Source of the DNA: Thermothielavioides terrestris NRRL 8126
Taxonomy: Eukaryota; Ascomycota; Sordariomycetes; Sordariales; Chaetomiaceae
Direction of reading: 5' to 3'
DNA length: 64,000 bases
NCBI RefSeq assembly: GCF_000226115.1
Contig: NC_016459.1
Location: 2,093,501-2,157,500 of the forward strand
The notes beneath the pieces are model-generated. The model was not told the DNA's origin. It did no database searches and saw only the letters and a program-made list of their open reading frames with translations. How positions within the stretch are numbered: position 1 is the first letter of the stretch; each line of letters begins with the position of its first letter. A program made the translations under genes and the position numbers. This document shows, piece after piece, positions 1 through 12,300 of the stretch.

Positions 1-2891
1 CTGTTGGGAGGTGATGGTGAATGCCTCACAGTCCCCGCACAAGGCAAGTAAGTTTGCGCGCCAGCCGAGACAGGCTTGTTGCTATGCAGACTGGAGAGTC
101 GAGGCATGGAACTCGAGGCATGGAACGCGCCGTTAAGCTGGTGATGCTTTGTGTCTTGGCGAGCCACAGACTGAATTTGGCATCGACTCGGGGGATGACG
201 CCACCGAGGCCCTTGCGGTGAACACAACACACGCGCAGGCTATCCAACAGCAAACAAACCAAACCGCAGCGACGCCCAACGAGATAAAAGCAGGAACCGT
301 TGTCCGTATCGCAGAAAAGCAAAACGCAAACTGTTGGGACGACGAAGACTAACGGCGTCACCCGACGAAAGCTGGACAAACGAGAAAGAATGAAACTTAC
401 CAGGAGGAGCGATTTGCTGTTCAGCTCATACAAAGCCCCCTTTCCGTAAAAAGACGCGGCTGCAAGAATACCTGGCAGGGACGGACTGTCTGTCGTGGCA
501 TCCGAGAGGCGAAAGATTGGGTGGATAGGAATGACGCGCCGCGCCTGGCCACGCGATGACGGGCTGCGAAGTCACACAGATATAGAAAGGCTCAAAGCTT
601 TTTTGTCTAAAGGCCTCGGCGGAATCGCCCGTTGCGAGAAGGCTAGTGGCAAACGCTCGAATGAATGAAAGAACAGCGGCTGGAATATCAGCGACCCCAA
701 GTCAGACAAGCGGTGGGATGGGATGGCGAGGACTGTCGCTGAACGACCCTTGGCGGATGAAGCAATGCGAAGGAGCGGCCGGAGGGCTGGAGGGCAGCCC
801 TGGAGGCAAGAACGTTGATCGAAACGACAGCGTGGTCTGCTGTCCAAGTTCGAAAACCGCGCGCTCCAGAATCTCTGCGATCCAGCCCAGGCCGGTTCCA
901 ACCACAAGCCAAAGAGAAAAAAAAAAAGGGTAACAAAAGGGAAACCAAGGCCGCAGCTCCTGTGAGAAGAAATAGCTTGCTGCCCTGCGGCGGAAGACGG
1001 GCGTTGGGCGGAGCGTCCCGCGTGGGTGAGTTCAGCGGAGCTGCACAGATAACGACGGTCCTGGTCACGATCCGGAGTCTCGCCACGTGTGTGGATAACT
1101 CAGGTACTGTGGTAGCGAAGAGCCGACCAGGGGAGGCGGGCCAAAGCTCAATGTGTGGGCCCAGCCGCTGCACTAACAAGAGCCGAGGCGCCAACTTCCC
1201 GCTCAACCTCCCACTTGCATTCCAGGACAGAATAGGGGGGGATCATTCGAGTCATCTCGAACTCATACCCAAGAGGGATCTTGAATCGTAGTGTAGATTT
1301 ATTTTTCCATCAGAGGATCGGTACGATATTTTTCCAAAATCAGGAACATGCGGCCTCCGGATTTTGGTGCATTGCGACGTTTCGGGTTCCCGTCCACCGT
1401 GCACTGATAACAGAAAGTGGGCTGCTGATCAGATACGGCTAACCCACTCAAGCGGCGGTTGCGACGGCCCCACCGGCTGTTCAGCTTCGTGGGCTGTGTG
1501 GGGTCCAGCCGCGAGCAGCGAGCAAACCTTCCTCCTTATCGAGCTCCAACCTTTTTCAAGATGACCTCGGGGACGAGCCCCTTTGTTGTTGTGTATTCAC
1601 CTGTTATGCTCACCTGTCCCCGATGCAGATAGCTACAGCCATGCCGAGTCCTTTCCGCTTAGCTGCATCAGCCAATCTCTCCCGGCCCAGGGAAACGGGC
1701 ATCCGAGATTGACATTTCTGGTTTTTGCTTGCTCCTGTTCTCATGCAGCATGCCGCGCAGATTTCGTGCGTCTGCTGTTACGAACGGCTACGAACGTGCG
1801 CAGCCCGGCGCTGTACGACAGTGCTCCGTGGCTTCCAGAAATGCGTGCTGTTACACAGTACCCAACTGACCCTCGAGGAATCCAGTTCAAAGCGCATTTC
1901 GAACTTGGACTCCCCCGCGCTTGGGCACAGCCAATCTGAAAGCGTGAGACGAGCACGAGGAGGGGTGTCCTTGGGGGAAGAGCGGGGTAAGGGGGCTTTC
2001 TCCTCACCGACATTCTTCACTCCTCTGTCCACCACCTCCCTACCCCTCCTGATTTGAGACGGTCCCAAATTCAGTTCGGGTTGGGTACCGGAGGGTGCCT
2101 TGCCAAGATCGATCGCACAACCATCGGACGGGCACAGTTTTTTGTACCCCTTCTTTCGGAACTGACGGGTTCGGATGGCCCATATCTCCCGGCCGGGTCC
2201 CGAGGGCGGCCCGAGGTGGAGCCCGCAATACATGACGGATTACTCGGATGAGATGCAGAGGCCACGGAGAGACTACCGACTCGGATACTCAGCGGACAGA
2301 GTCAAGATTGCATAGACACGGCTCTCAATCGACCCGGATCGCGAGATAAAAGATAACAGAAAGCAATAAGTGTGTGCAAAGCGATCGCAAATAAAACTCC
2401 GGGACGCACCCTCGCCTGTGATCCGGGACGCCACAAATTACCGCGGCGGGATCCCGTTGGGTTGCAGGTTCACGTATCCCCATGCGCGCCGCAAGGACAT
2501 CTCACAGGAGAATTCCTCTGTTCCTGTTCCTGTACACTACCGACACGCGTCGTGCCGCCTGCAAGCAAACCGTTGGTTCCGGCCCTCTTCACCGCCGTCT
2601 CCCGCTGATCGTCCCCTTGCGATGCGTCCGGCCATTCCGCGTCAGGTTAGAGCGCATGTGCATCCACGGCTTGCCACGAGGGCATCCGCCGCGCGCCCGC
2701 GTTCATGACCCGAAACAGAATTTTATTCGTTTGTTGTACAAACGCCCAGCCAGCACCCGGGTTCATATTAGGCCGGCCAGAGGTCATCAATTGTCCCCGG
2801 TTAGCGCCCACCACCACCGCCGCTGCCGCCGCCCATCACCCAAACGACAAGCCACCTCGTAACTTGACCCCGCGACAACTGACTGCACCGA
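1..2891. other. Intergenic stretch, no gene recognised
   Basis: About 2.9 kb between the window edge and the 3' end of PRE3. Short open frames occur on both strands (for example minus 26-433 and plus 815-1291), but none shows a recognisable domain, a signal peptide or flanking splice sites that extend it. A short A-run lies near 917-930. It probably holds the PRE3 terminator and the regulatory region of a gene beyond the left edge. A multi-exon gene made only of very short exons cannot be excluded. Confidence 0.5.
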
Positions 2892-3952
2892 TCACTGATG
2901 CCGCACCTTGTAGCCGGTGTCGGGCAGGTACAGGTGCCTGTCGGCGCCCTTGGCGGTCAGCACGACCAAGCGGATGACGCCGCCGGAGCTGCCGTCCCAC
3001 TTGATGGCCTCCTGGAGCGCGGCCTTGACGAAGTCGACGGCGGCCGCCTCGTCCATGCCCTCGCGCCAGTGCGCGTCGCAGAAGCCGTAGATGTACGTCG
3101 AGCCCGACCCGCCGATCGCGTAGGGCTGCTTGTGCAGCGATCCGCCGATCGGGATGCTGTACACCTGCCCGCCGTGCCGCTCGTCCCAGCCCGCGATGAT
3201 GAGCCCGGCTCTGTGAAGGAGTAACGGTTCTTCGTCAGCCTGGAGCTCCCAAGATGACACGGCAGGAAGCCCATATGTTCTGTGTATGTCATGTGTATAC
3301 ACATGCGTGTATGGGTATTGATTGTGGGGGGGAACGTGTGCGGTTGGGCGTAGATGTGCACTCACGTCAGCCGGTCTTTGTTGGCGTAGCAGATCTCTTG
3401 GAAGATGGCGGCGGCGGTCTGCGTCGTCGGCGGCTTGCCGTTCATCATGGAGAACAGCTCGAGCTGGTACTTGACGATGTCGGCCACGGCCTGTGTGTCG
3501 GCGGCCGACCCAGACCGGCAGCACCAGATGGTGTCGTGTACCTGGGTGAGCTTGTCGGTCACGCGGTTGGCGATGTAGGCGCCCGTTGTTGTGCGCGAAT
3601 CGGCCCCCAGGATGACGCCGTCTTTGAATGTCACTGCCATGCTGTCGCCGGTTTCGGTTAGGGCATGGTTCGCCGGATCTCGGGTGGTTCCGCAGAGAAG
3701 TTCGGGGCTTACATCGAGGTGCCTAGGCTGCAAGGCGGTTAGCGATGCGGTGGCGGGAGAGGTTAACCGCTGGCTCGGAGACAACATACTTGACCTCCCC
3801 CTTCTTCAACCGGTCCATATCGAGATGGATGCCATCTGTTCACCACGGCGTTCAGTGAGCCGGTCTTTGGAGTCGTCGGAATCGTGGAGCAGTGGGGTGG
3901 CCGGCGCCGTCAACCTACCTTCGCTCAGCGAGCCCGAGTTGCCGAATTCCAT
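2892..3952 (-). CDS. PRE3: 20S proteasome subunit beta-1 (caspase-like active subunit)
   Basis: Five exons: 3919-3952, 3790-3835, 3713-3727, 3366-3641 and 2892-3210, giving 229 aa. Mature beta-1 is an N-terminal threonine hydrolase in the inner ring of the 20S core and cleaves after acidic residues. The propeptide is about 29 residues and ends in LG before TSIMAV, so Thr30 becomes mature Thr1. Mature Asp17 (GADSR), Lys33 (VTDK) and the specificity residue Arg45 (CCRSG) are all present, as are the C-terminal [10 protein letters not shown] and WDGSSGG motifs. The catalytic Thr lies on a 15-nt microexon (3713-3727) with a good acceptor (CTTGCAG) and donor (GTAAGC). Skipping that exon would keep the frame but remove Thr1. 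Length and sequence match yeast Pre3 closely. It is followed on the same strand by ERV2 upstream of its promoter. Confidence 0.97.
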
Positions 3953-4628
3953 TTTCGAAATCGTTGGGTATCTGTGTGAGAGACGAAGAATCCGGACGGA
4001 GAGAACAAATTGATATCGTTCACAGGTCGGGTTCGCAGGTCGGGGTCGGAGGTCGGAGGGGTCGGAGGGGTTTGGGAGAATTCGCAAGGCAATGTCGTGG
4101 GTTGTCGGCGAGCTTGGAGCTTCCCCAGCTCAAGGCAGCTCCGGGACGCGTTCGCCTTGCCAGGCTGAAGCGCGTCACGTGAGCGGCTGACCCCGGCTCA
4201 ATCACCTCGCTTATCTTATCGCACCAGAGAACTCAAATGGGCGGCGCTCGACTCTGCGACTCTGGGGAGACAGCGAGGTGAGACAAAGCAATGACTTCAT
4301 TCGGTTTACTATATGTATTATGGATTTTGAATGGCTTGAACCGCCGAGGAATTGCTCGGACTTAGCACTCCCGGCTGTCTGCTTCCCGGGATCTCAGTGG
4401 CGCTTTCCCAATCGTCCCCTGTCGAGCAACTCGACGGAGCTCTTGTAGATCTTGCAAGCCGTAGTGCGGTACCCAGACCGAATGCTTGCTCTTCAAAGAC
4501 ATCCGTCTTCGTGGCGTCGAGTCGCCAAACCACCCAAATGCCACCGCAAGTTCAGCCGGCACATATAAATGCAATATTTCGAGCCCACATACCCAAAAAC
4601 GCCAGGAACGCCTAACCCAATGCTTTCC
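3953..4628. other. PRE3 upstream region / ERV2 3' flank
   Basis: A 676-bp gap holding the PRE3 promoter and the ERV2 3' end. The part near 4030-4075 is a GGTCGGAGG-rich direct repeat. A palindromic TCACGTGA sits at 4175-4182. No credible ORF is present. Confidence 0.55.
4175..4182. promoter_or_regulatory. Palindromic E-box upstream of PRE3
   Basis: TCACGTGA, a perfect palindrome containing the bHLH core CACGTG, lies about 225 bp upstream of the PRE3 start codon. Such sites bind bHLH factors in fungi. That it works here is an inference from sequence and position only. Confidence 0.3.
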
Positions 4629-5404
4629 TCACCCACCCCTCGTCAGCCCCTCTTGCTTCTCCACCGTAACGCCATCCCTCTCCTTCAAGTCGGCACTCTC
4701 CCCCTCCTTCTTCTTCTTCCCGTCCTCGTCGCCACAGCCGCAGTCGTAGAAGTCCCCGATCTTGTTGCAGTCGAACTGCTCCTTCTTGAGCCGCTTGTTG
4801 ACCTCGTTGTGCACGAAGCAGGCCCAGCCGGCGGCCGCGTTGCGGCTGCTTGTCTGCGGCGGGAACTTCTTGAGCAGCTTCTGGAAGTGCGAGGCGCAGT
4901 CGCCGCACGGGTAGAGCCGCGCGAACAGCTGGATGTACGTCTTGAGCGCGAGGCTGTCCTCGGGCGTCGGCTGCTCGGGGAAGCGCGCCATCATGGTGTG
5001 GAAGAGCTTCCATGAGGCGCGGCCCAGTTCGGCTCTGCGATGGGGAGGAAGGGGTCAGTCAGCGACGGTTTAAGGCGAAGGAGTGGGAGAAGGGGGTGGT
5101 GGGGCGGTCGCAAGGTGAGTAGAGTGGGTGTGCGCGCTTACTTTGCTGTCGCATTCTCCAGCTTCGGCGCGATTGATCCGCCTTGGAGGATGCTCTCCGA
5201 GAGGCCGAGCGCTGGGTTGCTGTCGCTGTCGCTGCCTTTCGCGCTTCCAGTACGACTCCCCTGCTCTGGGTTGCTCCACTTGCCGCTGGGCATTCCCGCG
5301 GGGTAGCGGTCGCTAATTGCGCTGCCGCTGGACATGATGTACGTCAAGCCCAGAAAGATCATCACAGCCATTAGGGTGAGCGTGAGGTGGTGTCGTCGCG
5401 CCAT
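4629..5404 (-). CDS. ERV2: ER FAD-linked sulfhydryl oxidase
   Basis: Two exons (5142-5404 and 4629-5034, intron 107 bp), 222 aa. Erv2 passes electrons from thiols to oxygen through FAD and so makes disulfides in the ER lumen. A hydrophobic segment at residues 7-25 is a signal anchor. A low-complexity linker follows, then the ERV/ALR fold from about residue 89. The active-site CGDC is at 131-134. A second cysteine pair (C160, C177) matches the structural CX16C of the family. The C-terminal shuttle pair CGC at 186-188, in YDCGCGDEDGK, is diagnostic of Erv2 rather than mitochondrial Erv1, which has its shuttle cysteines at the N-terminus. The start is the first Met before the anchor. Confidence 0.95.
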
Positions 5405-6177
5405 GGTGGTCCGTTTTCCGGTCCGCGAAACCAATGTTTTCAAGGAGTGCGTTGCCACAAACTCGCCAACACCACGAGTTAACGGGCAGGTATTATTACT
5501 AAAAAGAGAGCGAAGGGAGTGAATGCAAAAAAAGATGAGTAGGTGAGAGAAGGTCGTGTAATCCGTCACAAAGCTGACCGTTAAGCTCCTCGGCGGTTGC
5601 CCGGATCGTCAGATGTTCTCTGGTGGCCCATGCGCAGGGGCCCTTGCGGCGCATGTCAGGGGTCTCTGGTGGGGTGATGCGGTGGTTTCCGGCATGCAGG
5701 CGCAACGCCACGACGGGTCTAGACTTGGGAACCGCGACCCGCCCATCAAGCCTCCCTTTTTCCCACCAGTCTTCAAGCCCACCAGGTTCTCCAATGTTAG
5801 TCTGGATGTCCTGTCCTGCCCAGGTTCCGCTGTCAACATGACCAAGCCGATTTTGGCCGCCTTGAATTTCCTGCCGCAGGCCAGTTACCCCTTCGACTCG
5901 AGCTTCGAGTTGGTAAGACGGCACGGGAGAGAATCAGTACCGCGTTGTTTCTTGAGTATGGAATATGCATGAGCATCTCAACCGAGCCTCGACACTGACG
6001 ACATGGACAAATGGTCATTTCGGCTCCAATCTCGAGTGAAACAACGAGCCGGGGATGTTTTCGCAGCACTCATAACCAATTGCCTTCGCCATTCCATCCC
6101 AAAAATCAAAACCGCATCCAGCCATCTTCCTCACTCGCGTCATGCTAACCGTGCCACCTCTCACTCACTTCCCATCC
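5405..6177. other. Intergenic region, ERV2 promoter
   Basis: A 773-bp gap holding the ERV2 promoter and the 3' flank of the next minus-strand gene. The short ORFs here lack domains, and I recognise nothing further. Confidence 0.5.
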
Positions 6178-6842
6178 TCACTCCATCCCCTTCCCAAACC
6201 CCAGCCAGTCCCCCGCCTTCTCCGCTCCCTGCTTCACAGCCCCAGCAGCCTGCTGCCCGCCCGCGACGGCTCCGACGAGCGCGTTCCCCGCGCCCGCAAC
6301 CGCCTGGCCCACTCCGCCGGCAGAAGCTGCTGCCGTGCCTTCGCCGCCCGCAAGTTGCTGGGGGACATACTCGCCTCTTTCGTCCTTCCCCCTGCGCTCA
6401 ACCCTGTTGACGCCCTCGCGCGAGGCAAGGTCCCCGACGGGGCCGGCCAGTCCGCCCTGCCCCAGCTGGTCGGCGGCGAGGCCGTGCACGCCATCCTGGA
6501 GGGCGTCGATCCGGGAGACGTTGGTGATTTTGGCTTTGTTAAGGTTCTCTGCAAACAAATTCACGTTTGGTGGGTTGGTCAATTAGGGACTTGAGGAATT
6601 TCAGGACAGAGGCGGGAGGGGGTTGTGATGGCTGGGAAGAAGGTAAGAAGGGGGGCGAGGGGGGTTCTCACCGCGCGTGGTGTAGCTCGCCTTGTTGTCG
6701 CGCGTGAAGTAGCGGAGGTAGAGATCCTCGAGCCAGGGAACCCATATGTCGTACAGCTTCTTGTACTGCTCCTTGACCCACTCCATCGCGACGGTGTACA
6801 TGTGTGGGTATGTTGATCTCAAGTGCGGAAGATTGACAGCCA
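6178..6842 (-). CDS. Unknown fungal protein with Ala/Gly-rich tail; 5' end unresolved
   Basis: Two exons are supported: one ending at 6672 with donor GTGAGA, and 6178-6548 after acceptor TTTGCAG. The joint reads TTRENLNKAK in phase. The first part (NLPHLRSTYPHMYT, then WVKEQYKKLYDIWVPWLEDLYL) looks like an amphipathic helical region. The second half is mildly acidic and then Ala/Gly-rich (AVAGAGNALVGAVAGG). It resembles small conserved Pezizomycotina proteins of unknown function as I remember them; I cannot name the family. The 5' exon is not settled. The open frame continues to about 6885 without an ATG, and a CTCTAG acceptor at 6843-6848 would start the exon at 6842. If there is no upstream exon, the first usable Met is in PHMYT. 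Confidence 0.72.
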
Positions 6843-6848
6843 CTAGAG

Positions 6849-9302
6849 CATGGTCGCGTATCAACTCGCTCACTTGCAGGCCCAAAGGCCGCTACGAATT
6901 CCCAGATTTATCCTTCATCTCGCCTCGTTATGATGCAAGCCAGTCAGACCAAGAACGCGAGCATACTCCGTATTGTCCTGGGTGTGGTGGTGTGGCTCAC
7001 TCGGTGGCGGGAATGCTACGTCATGGGCGCCGGCCTGCAAATCTAGCTTCCCTGTTTTGCTAGCTTGAAATGGCAACCGAGCCGTCAACGTATGAGACAA
7101 GTGACATGCATACACCTCTATCGCATTCGAGGTTTCATGTTTTGTGCATTATGCAGTCAGTCATGCCAGTGCTGACTTGCTCCCAATACCAACGGCAACT
7201 TGGCTTTGCTAAACTACCCGCCTCATTACCTGCTCTGAGATGTATAGTCAGAGAGGACTCGCATGCCAACGGTTCCCCAGCTACGTTGGGACACCATCAA
7301 ATCTTACCTGACTACTGGTGCTAGTGGGGAGATGTTGGGGGCCACGCAGCTGAGCGAGTCACTCATGTGGTCCAGAGGATGCCTCCCGTGCAAGTGCAAT
7401 CTTTCCCTTCAATGTGACAGGTCAGATGCGCCACCCAAGACTGTCCTCAAAGACTGGCTGGTTCATGATCACGAGGGTGGGACGGCCCGAATTTGATTGT
7501 CTGTTGTTCAGTGAGAGACGGCCGATGAGGGCCATTTGCATAGACGAGGTCGGAGAAAAGCGTGTATCCGCGCGACGAACGGTCTCGGTGGCCACGTCAG
7601 AAAGTCTCGGTCGCTACGTAGGTGGTTAGTCGAGCATTCATAATTGGTATGCTGCTCCAACCTATGTTATCACACTGGCAAAGGGACAGCGAAATAGCCC
7701 TTCAGCTAAGATTTTTCTTCCTGAAAACTCGGGAATGTAAAACAGGATGTCTTCTTCCATGTCCTTCCAGTCGGCTCTCCGGGGTACAAAGTGTTAATCT
7801 ATCAAAGATTTCAAACAATCGCTCAGGTAGGCATATAGGTATGCAGTTAGATTATTATCCATGTATGTTGTTTGACGACCTCCAAATAGCTTCAGCCCGA
7901 ACCGACCGCTGCCCTGCCCTGCCTCTCGGCCCTCTCGAGGCCGCCGGCCCGCTCACTGGCGGCACCGCCGCGAGGAACGACGCGAGCGTCGTCTTGCCAC
8001 TGCCGCTAAAGTCGGAGTCTCAACGACCCACGTGCCGCACGGTGCAGAGCGACGGCGCCACGACGGTGTTGTTGGGCGGCCGGGCAGATGTCGGACGGCT
8101 GCGGGGTTCCTGAGGTCGTTAAGGAGGCTGTTGTCGTCGTGCTGGCCGACGTTGGTGCTAATGTCGTCGTTGGCGCAGATGTGGGCGTGGATGATGCCAT
8201 GGATGCGGAACTGCTTGCATCTTGGCCGAAGAGAAGTCGACGGCACACCCTGACCAGTCTACCACGAGACAAGGACGGCGAGCACGCTAAACGCGGAATA
8301 ACAAAGAGAAACAGTCACAATGAGTGAGGTGCCGGCTTGAGAGGACTTGGTGGCAGATACAACGCGGGAGAGAGTTGAGAACACGCCTAACCCACGAGAC
8401 GGTAGCACAACCTGGAGACACTCCTGACGCGGCTGTGCCGTCTCATCTCGCTATTGATAGTGATGAGCAGATGAAACGGCGGATAACCAGGCGCACCGCC
8501 GCGATGTATGTAATGCTCCGTCCCTGCATGCATTCAAGTCATGTGTGACGATTCAACATCGAAGAGTGCGGACAAGACTGTACACCCCAGTTTCGACTGA
8601 GGTTGACCATTGAATGACATCTAAGTTACAGCAGCCGTAGAGTTGTGGATTTGAGAACCAAACTGGGATCCAACCAACGCCCTAGCAAGCTTGATAGTAA
8701 GAGCGAGCAGCGCGGCAAGCAGACTGAAGATTCAATATTGGTCTGATCAGGCAAGGAACAGCGCCGACGATGCTTTGAAACTTTCTCCCGGAGACCAGCA
8801 GGCAGCAGAACAGAAAGAGCAACTCCCATAACCACAACACGGGCAGCAGAGCGCCGACCAGTGCAAGGCATCGTCTGATGGCACGAAGACACTCAACTGC
8901 ACAGGGAGACAGGACAACTCCCCAACCGACGCATGCTCATTCGCCCGTCTACCTATACAAGTCGCTGTCTCATCTACCTGGAACTAGCACCTCGACTTCA
9001 ACCCCACTAGACCGGCCGGCCTATACAACAGATGGTATCCCTAATCAATACATGCGAGGTATATCAGAAGAGGAAGAAGCAGAGACAGAATAAAAAAGTA
9101 GAAGAAGAGATGAAACACAAAGGAAAAGAAAGCAAACAACGAGAGAAAGAGGACGACACCGAGATGACGTATCATCGGTACACCAAGACACATACAACCC
9201 CGAACCAACCACCGGCCGCTTCAGCTTTAACCCCCTTTTCAAACCCCGCTCTGTAACTATGCAAGGGTCAGACAGCAAACCAACAAGCCAACACACCTCC
9301 CT
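6849..9302. other. Long intergenic region, no confirmed gene
   Basis: About 2.45 kb. It should contain the missing first exon(s) of the gene to the left and the 3' flank of the kinase. The part 7620-7880 is AT-richer. The part 7900-8290 is GC-rich like coding DNA, but all frames are short and unrecognisable. Around 9064-9150 there is a purine-rich (GAA/AAG) tract. Confidence 0.45.
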
Positions 9303-12300
9303 TCACGCCCCGGTAGACGGATGGAGAGCCGCAGCAGGCTGCAGCCCCGGGACGCCGCTCGGGGGGGAATCTCGGCGCGCGGCGGCGTCCTCCTCGCCCT
9401 CGACCTCCTCGCCCTCCTCATAAATCTTCTCCTCCACGATCTCCCCGGGGCGCTTGACAATCGGGCTGAACGCATCCACCTCCTCGACCCCATCCTCCCC
9501 GACTTCAACTCCCACATCCAGCTCGCCCTCCCCACCCAGAGAGCCGCCCCTAACAGCAACACCACCACTACTACCCCCGCCATCCACCCCGCCCGCCTCC
9601 TCCTCCTCATCCTCGTCCTCCTCCTGGATGGTGATCTCCCCGCTCCGCCTGCCCAGGCCGCTCGCGCTGGCGCTGCGCGAATGGCTCGCCGAGGCGGAGC
9701 CGGAGCCGGACCCGCCGCCGGGGCCGGCGCTTGCGCCACCGCTCTCGCGCCCGCTGAGGTGGTGGTTGTGGTGGTGGTGGAAGTGATGCGACGAGAGGGT
9801 CAGCATGGGGCCCTTGAACAGGTTCCGCTTGCGCTTGGCAAACATCACGCCGCCGCCGCTGCCGCTGGAAGGGATGGGACTCCCCGGGGTGGGCGTCCCG
9901 GACGAGGGGCCGGCGGCGGCGGCGGTGGAGATGGGCAGGGATTCGTTAAAGAAGTGGAGGGGCGGGCCGTGGCGGTCGCGCACGAGGCGGATGTTGCTCG
10001 GGAAGCCGGCGAAGGTGCCGGTGGTGGGCGTCGCGGGGAGGACCTTGACCGAGTGGTGGGGGCTACGGGTGGTCTGCAACGGCGTCTTGGAGACCGAGGT
10101 GGAGACGGAGCCGTTGGACGAGGTCGAGCTGGCCTTGCTGTGGCTGTGGTGGTGGGTGTGGTGCAGCGAGCGGACGGACGAGACGGAGGAGGAGGTCGAT
10201 TTGCGACCGCGCAGCCCGTTCGGGCCGGATGACCGCCGCCTGGCCGAGCGCGGGGTGAGCGGCGAGGGGGACAGGGAGTGGCGCTTGTACGAACCCGAGG
10301 TGTGCAGGCGCGGGCCCGGGATCGGTGGAGTGGTCAACCCCGGAGATATGGGTGCGTGCGAAGAAGAAGAAGCATGCCCCCCTGTGGCTGCGGCACCCCT
10401 CGCTGCGAAACCGTTGGCCACGACTCCTTTCGGAAGGCTGACGGTCTGGGGGGTGGATGCCGCACCGCTCGCGGGATATTTGCTCGTCTGCGGCCGTGGG
10501 CTATCTTCCTTGGACTTGCCGTCCTTTCCGCTTGCTGGTTTGGGGAGCAGATTCGGCGTCGACTGGCTTCCGCGTTTGTTCGAGCCTTTGTTCCGCCTCG
10601 TGTTCTCGAAGAGCCAGTGGGTCCAGTTCTTCCACGTGGCAATGATAGCGTGCGACGGCCGCTTCTTGACCTTCTTCGGGTCGGCCGCCTGCGAGGCACC
10701 CTTGGCTTCCAAAGCGTCGCTCGTCGTCACCAGGTGAAGCGTCGAGCCCCTGGACCGTGCGCTCCGTAGGACGCCCTCCTTGGGCGGGGGTATTGGTTTG
10801 CGATTCCTGGAGGAACTAACTGATCGGATCGAGTCCTTGTCGATGGGCGGCGGCGGCACTTCGCTATCTGGGCTCAGATTTCCGTTTGCGACCTTGGACA
10901 GATCCGAGAAATCGGGCATGTCCGGGATTGCCAGGCCGGGATAGTGGCCGCTCCTCCTCTCGCTTCTGCCCCGTGTCCTGGGCGGCGGAGGATCCAACAG
11001 CTTCACAAACCCCCCTTCCTCCACGGTCGCCAAGGCATTCAGCCGACTTGACGCCTGCGAGAAGCGGCGAGAGGACCTGTTTTCCGCCTCCCTTTCCTTG
11101 CGTTTCCGTTCCCGCCTCCTCTGCTTCCGCTCCTCCTTCTCGATCAGAAGGGTCCACCAGCCCGCCAGAGCATCGCATCTCTGGGCCAGCACGCTCTCGA
11201 TGACCGAGTCGATATCCACGCCGGCGCATCGCATCCGATGCAGTGTCTCCTTCTCCAGGGGCGTCGAGAAGGGTTCAGGACGCTCGACCCTCAGGATCTC
11301 CTGCTGCTGCGCGGCGTATTCGGCGAGGAACGGGTGGGCTAGTATGTCGGGCAGGGTAGGCCGAAGCAGAGGGCGCTTTGAGAGGAGCCCCTTCAGTAGA
11401 TCGAGGGCGTCTGGGGGTAGGTGGTCCGGGTAGGTAGGCTCCTGGGTCAGGATCTTTGTCCTCGTCACGCCGTCGTCATCGTCGTCGAAGGGCAGCTCTC
11501 CGCAGAGCAGCGCATAGAGGATGACGCCAAGGCTCCATACGTCAACCTTTTCGCCGGCGTACTTTTCGCCCTTGAGCATCTCCGGGGCGGAGTAGCATAT
11601 TGTCCCGCAGAAGGTCTGCAAATAGTTGGCCTTGCCCTCGTATTCGCGCGTGAAACCGAAATCGCAGAGCTTCACGTTCTCGTGCTTGTCGAGCAAGATG
11701 TTTTCGAGCTTGAGGTCCCGATGGACGCAGGATTGCTGGTGGACGTAGCAGACGGCTCCGACCAGCTGCGCAAAGATCTTTTGAACCTTGTCGACGGGGA
11801 GTTTGCCGTGCTTGAGGAGGTAGTTGTACAGCTCGTCGCCTGGCGGGCGGAATTAGCATTCGAGCGCGGACCGACCGGTCTACCGAGTTGCGGCGGCGGG
11901 ACATACCAGGACAGTATTCCAAAACGAGCCACACCAACGACTCGGTCACGATGACCTCGTACAGGCGGGCGATGTGGGGGTGGACGAACTGACGATGGTG
12001 GTGAATTTCTCGAGCGAGGTTTGAGTCGTCCTTGTTGGCCGACTTGAGCACGACCTGGAGCCATGGTTGCGTCAGCCGTGGTCGGTCCCATCCGCGGCAA
12101 ACATCTGGCGTCTAGCAGCGCGCGCACCTTGGAGCCATTGGTGAGCTTGTGGGTGGCAAGGTAGACCTTGCCGAACGAGCCCTTGCCGATCAGCCGACCC
12201 AGGGTGTAGTTTCCGACCGACTTGAGGTCCTTGTTGGAGAACTCGCTGCGGACAGCGACAGTTAGCGGGATGCGACGAGCGGCGGGCGGCGGGCGGCGGG

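Noticed and set aside
8006..8272. Thr/Ser-rich minus frame resembling a secreted protein linker
   Set aside because: It has no signal peptide, no credible splice partners, and competing frames that are equally open.
9321..10737. Two long plus-strand frames opposite the kinase tail
   Set aside because: They are antisense to the Ser/Gly/Pro-rich kinase tail; their composition is explained by its codon bias.
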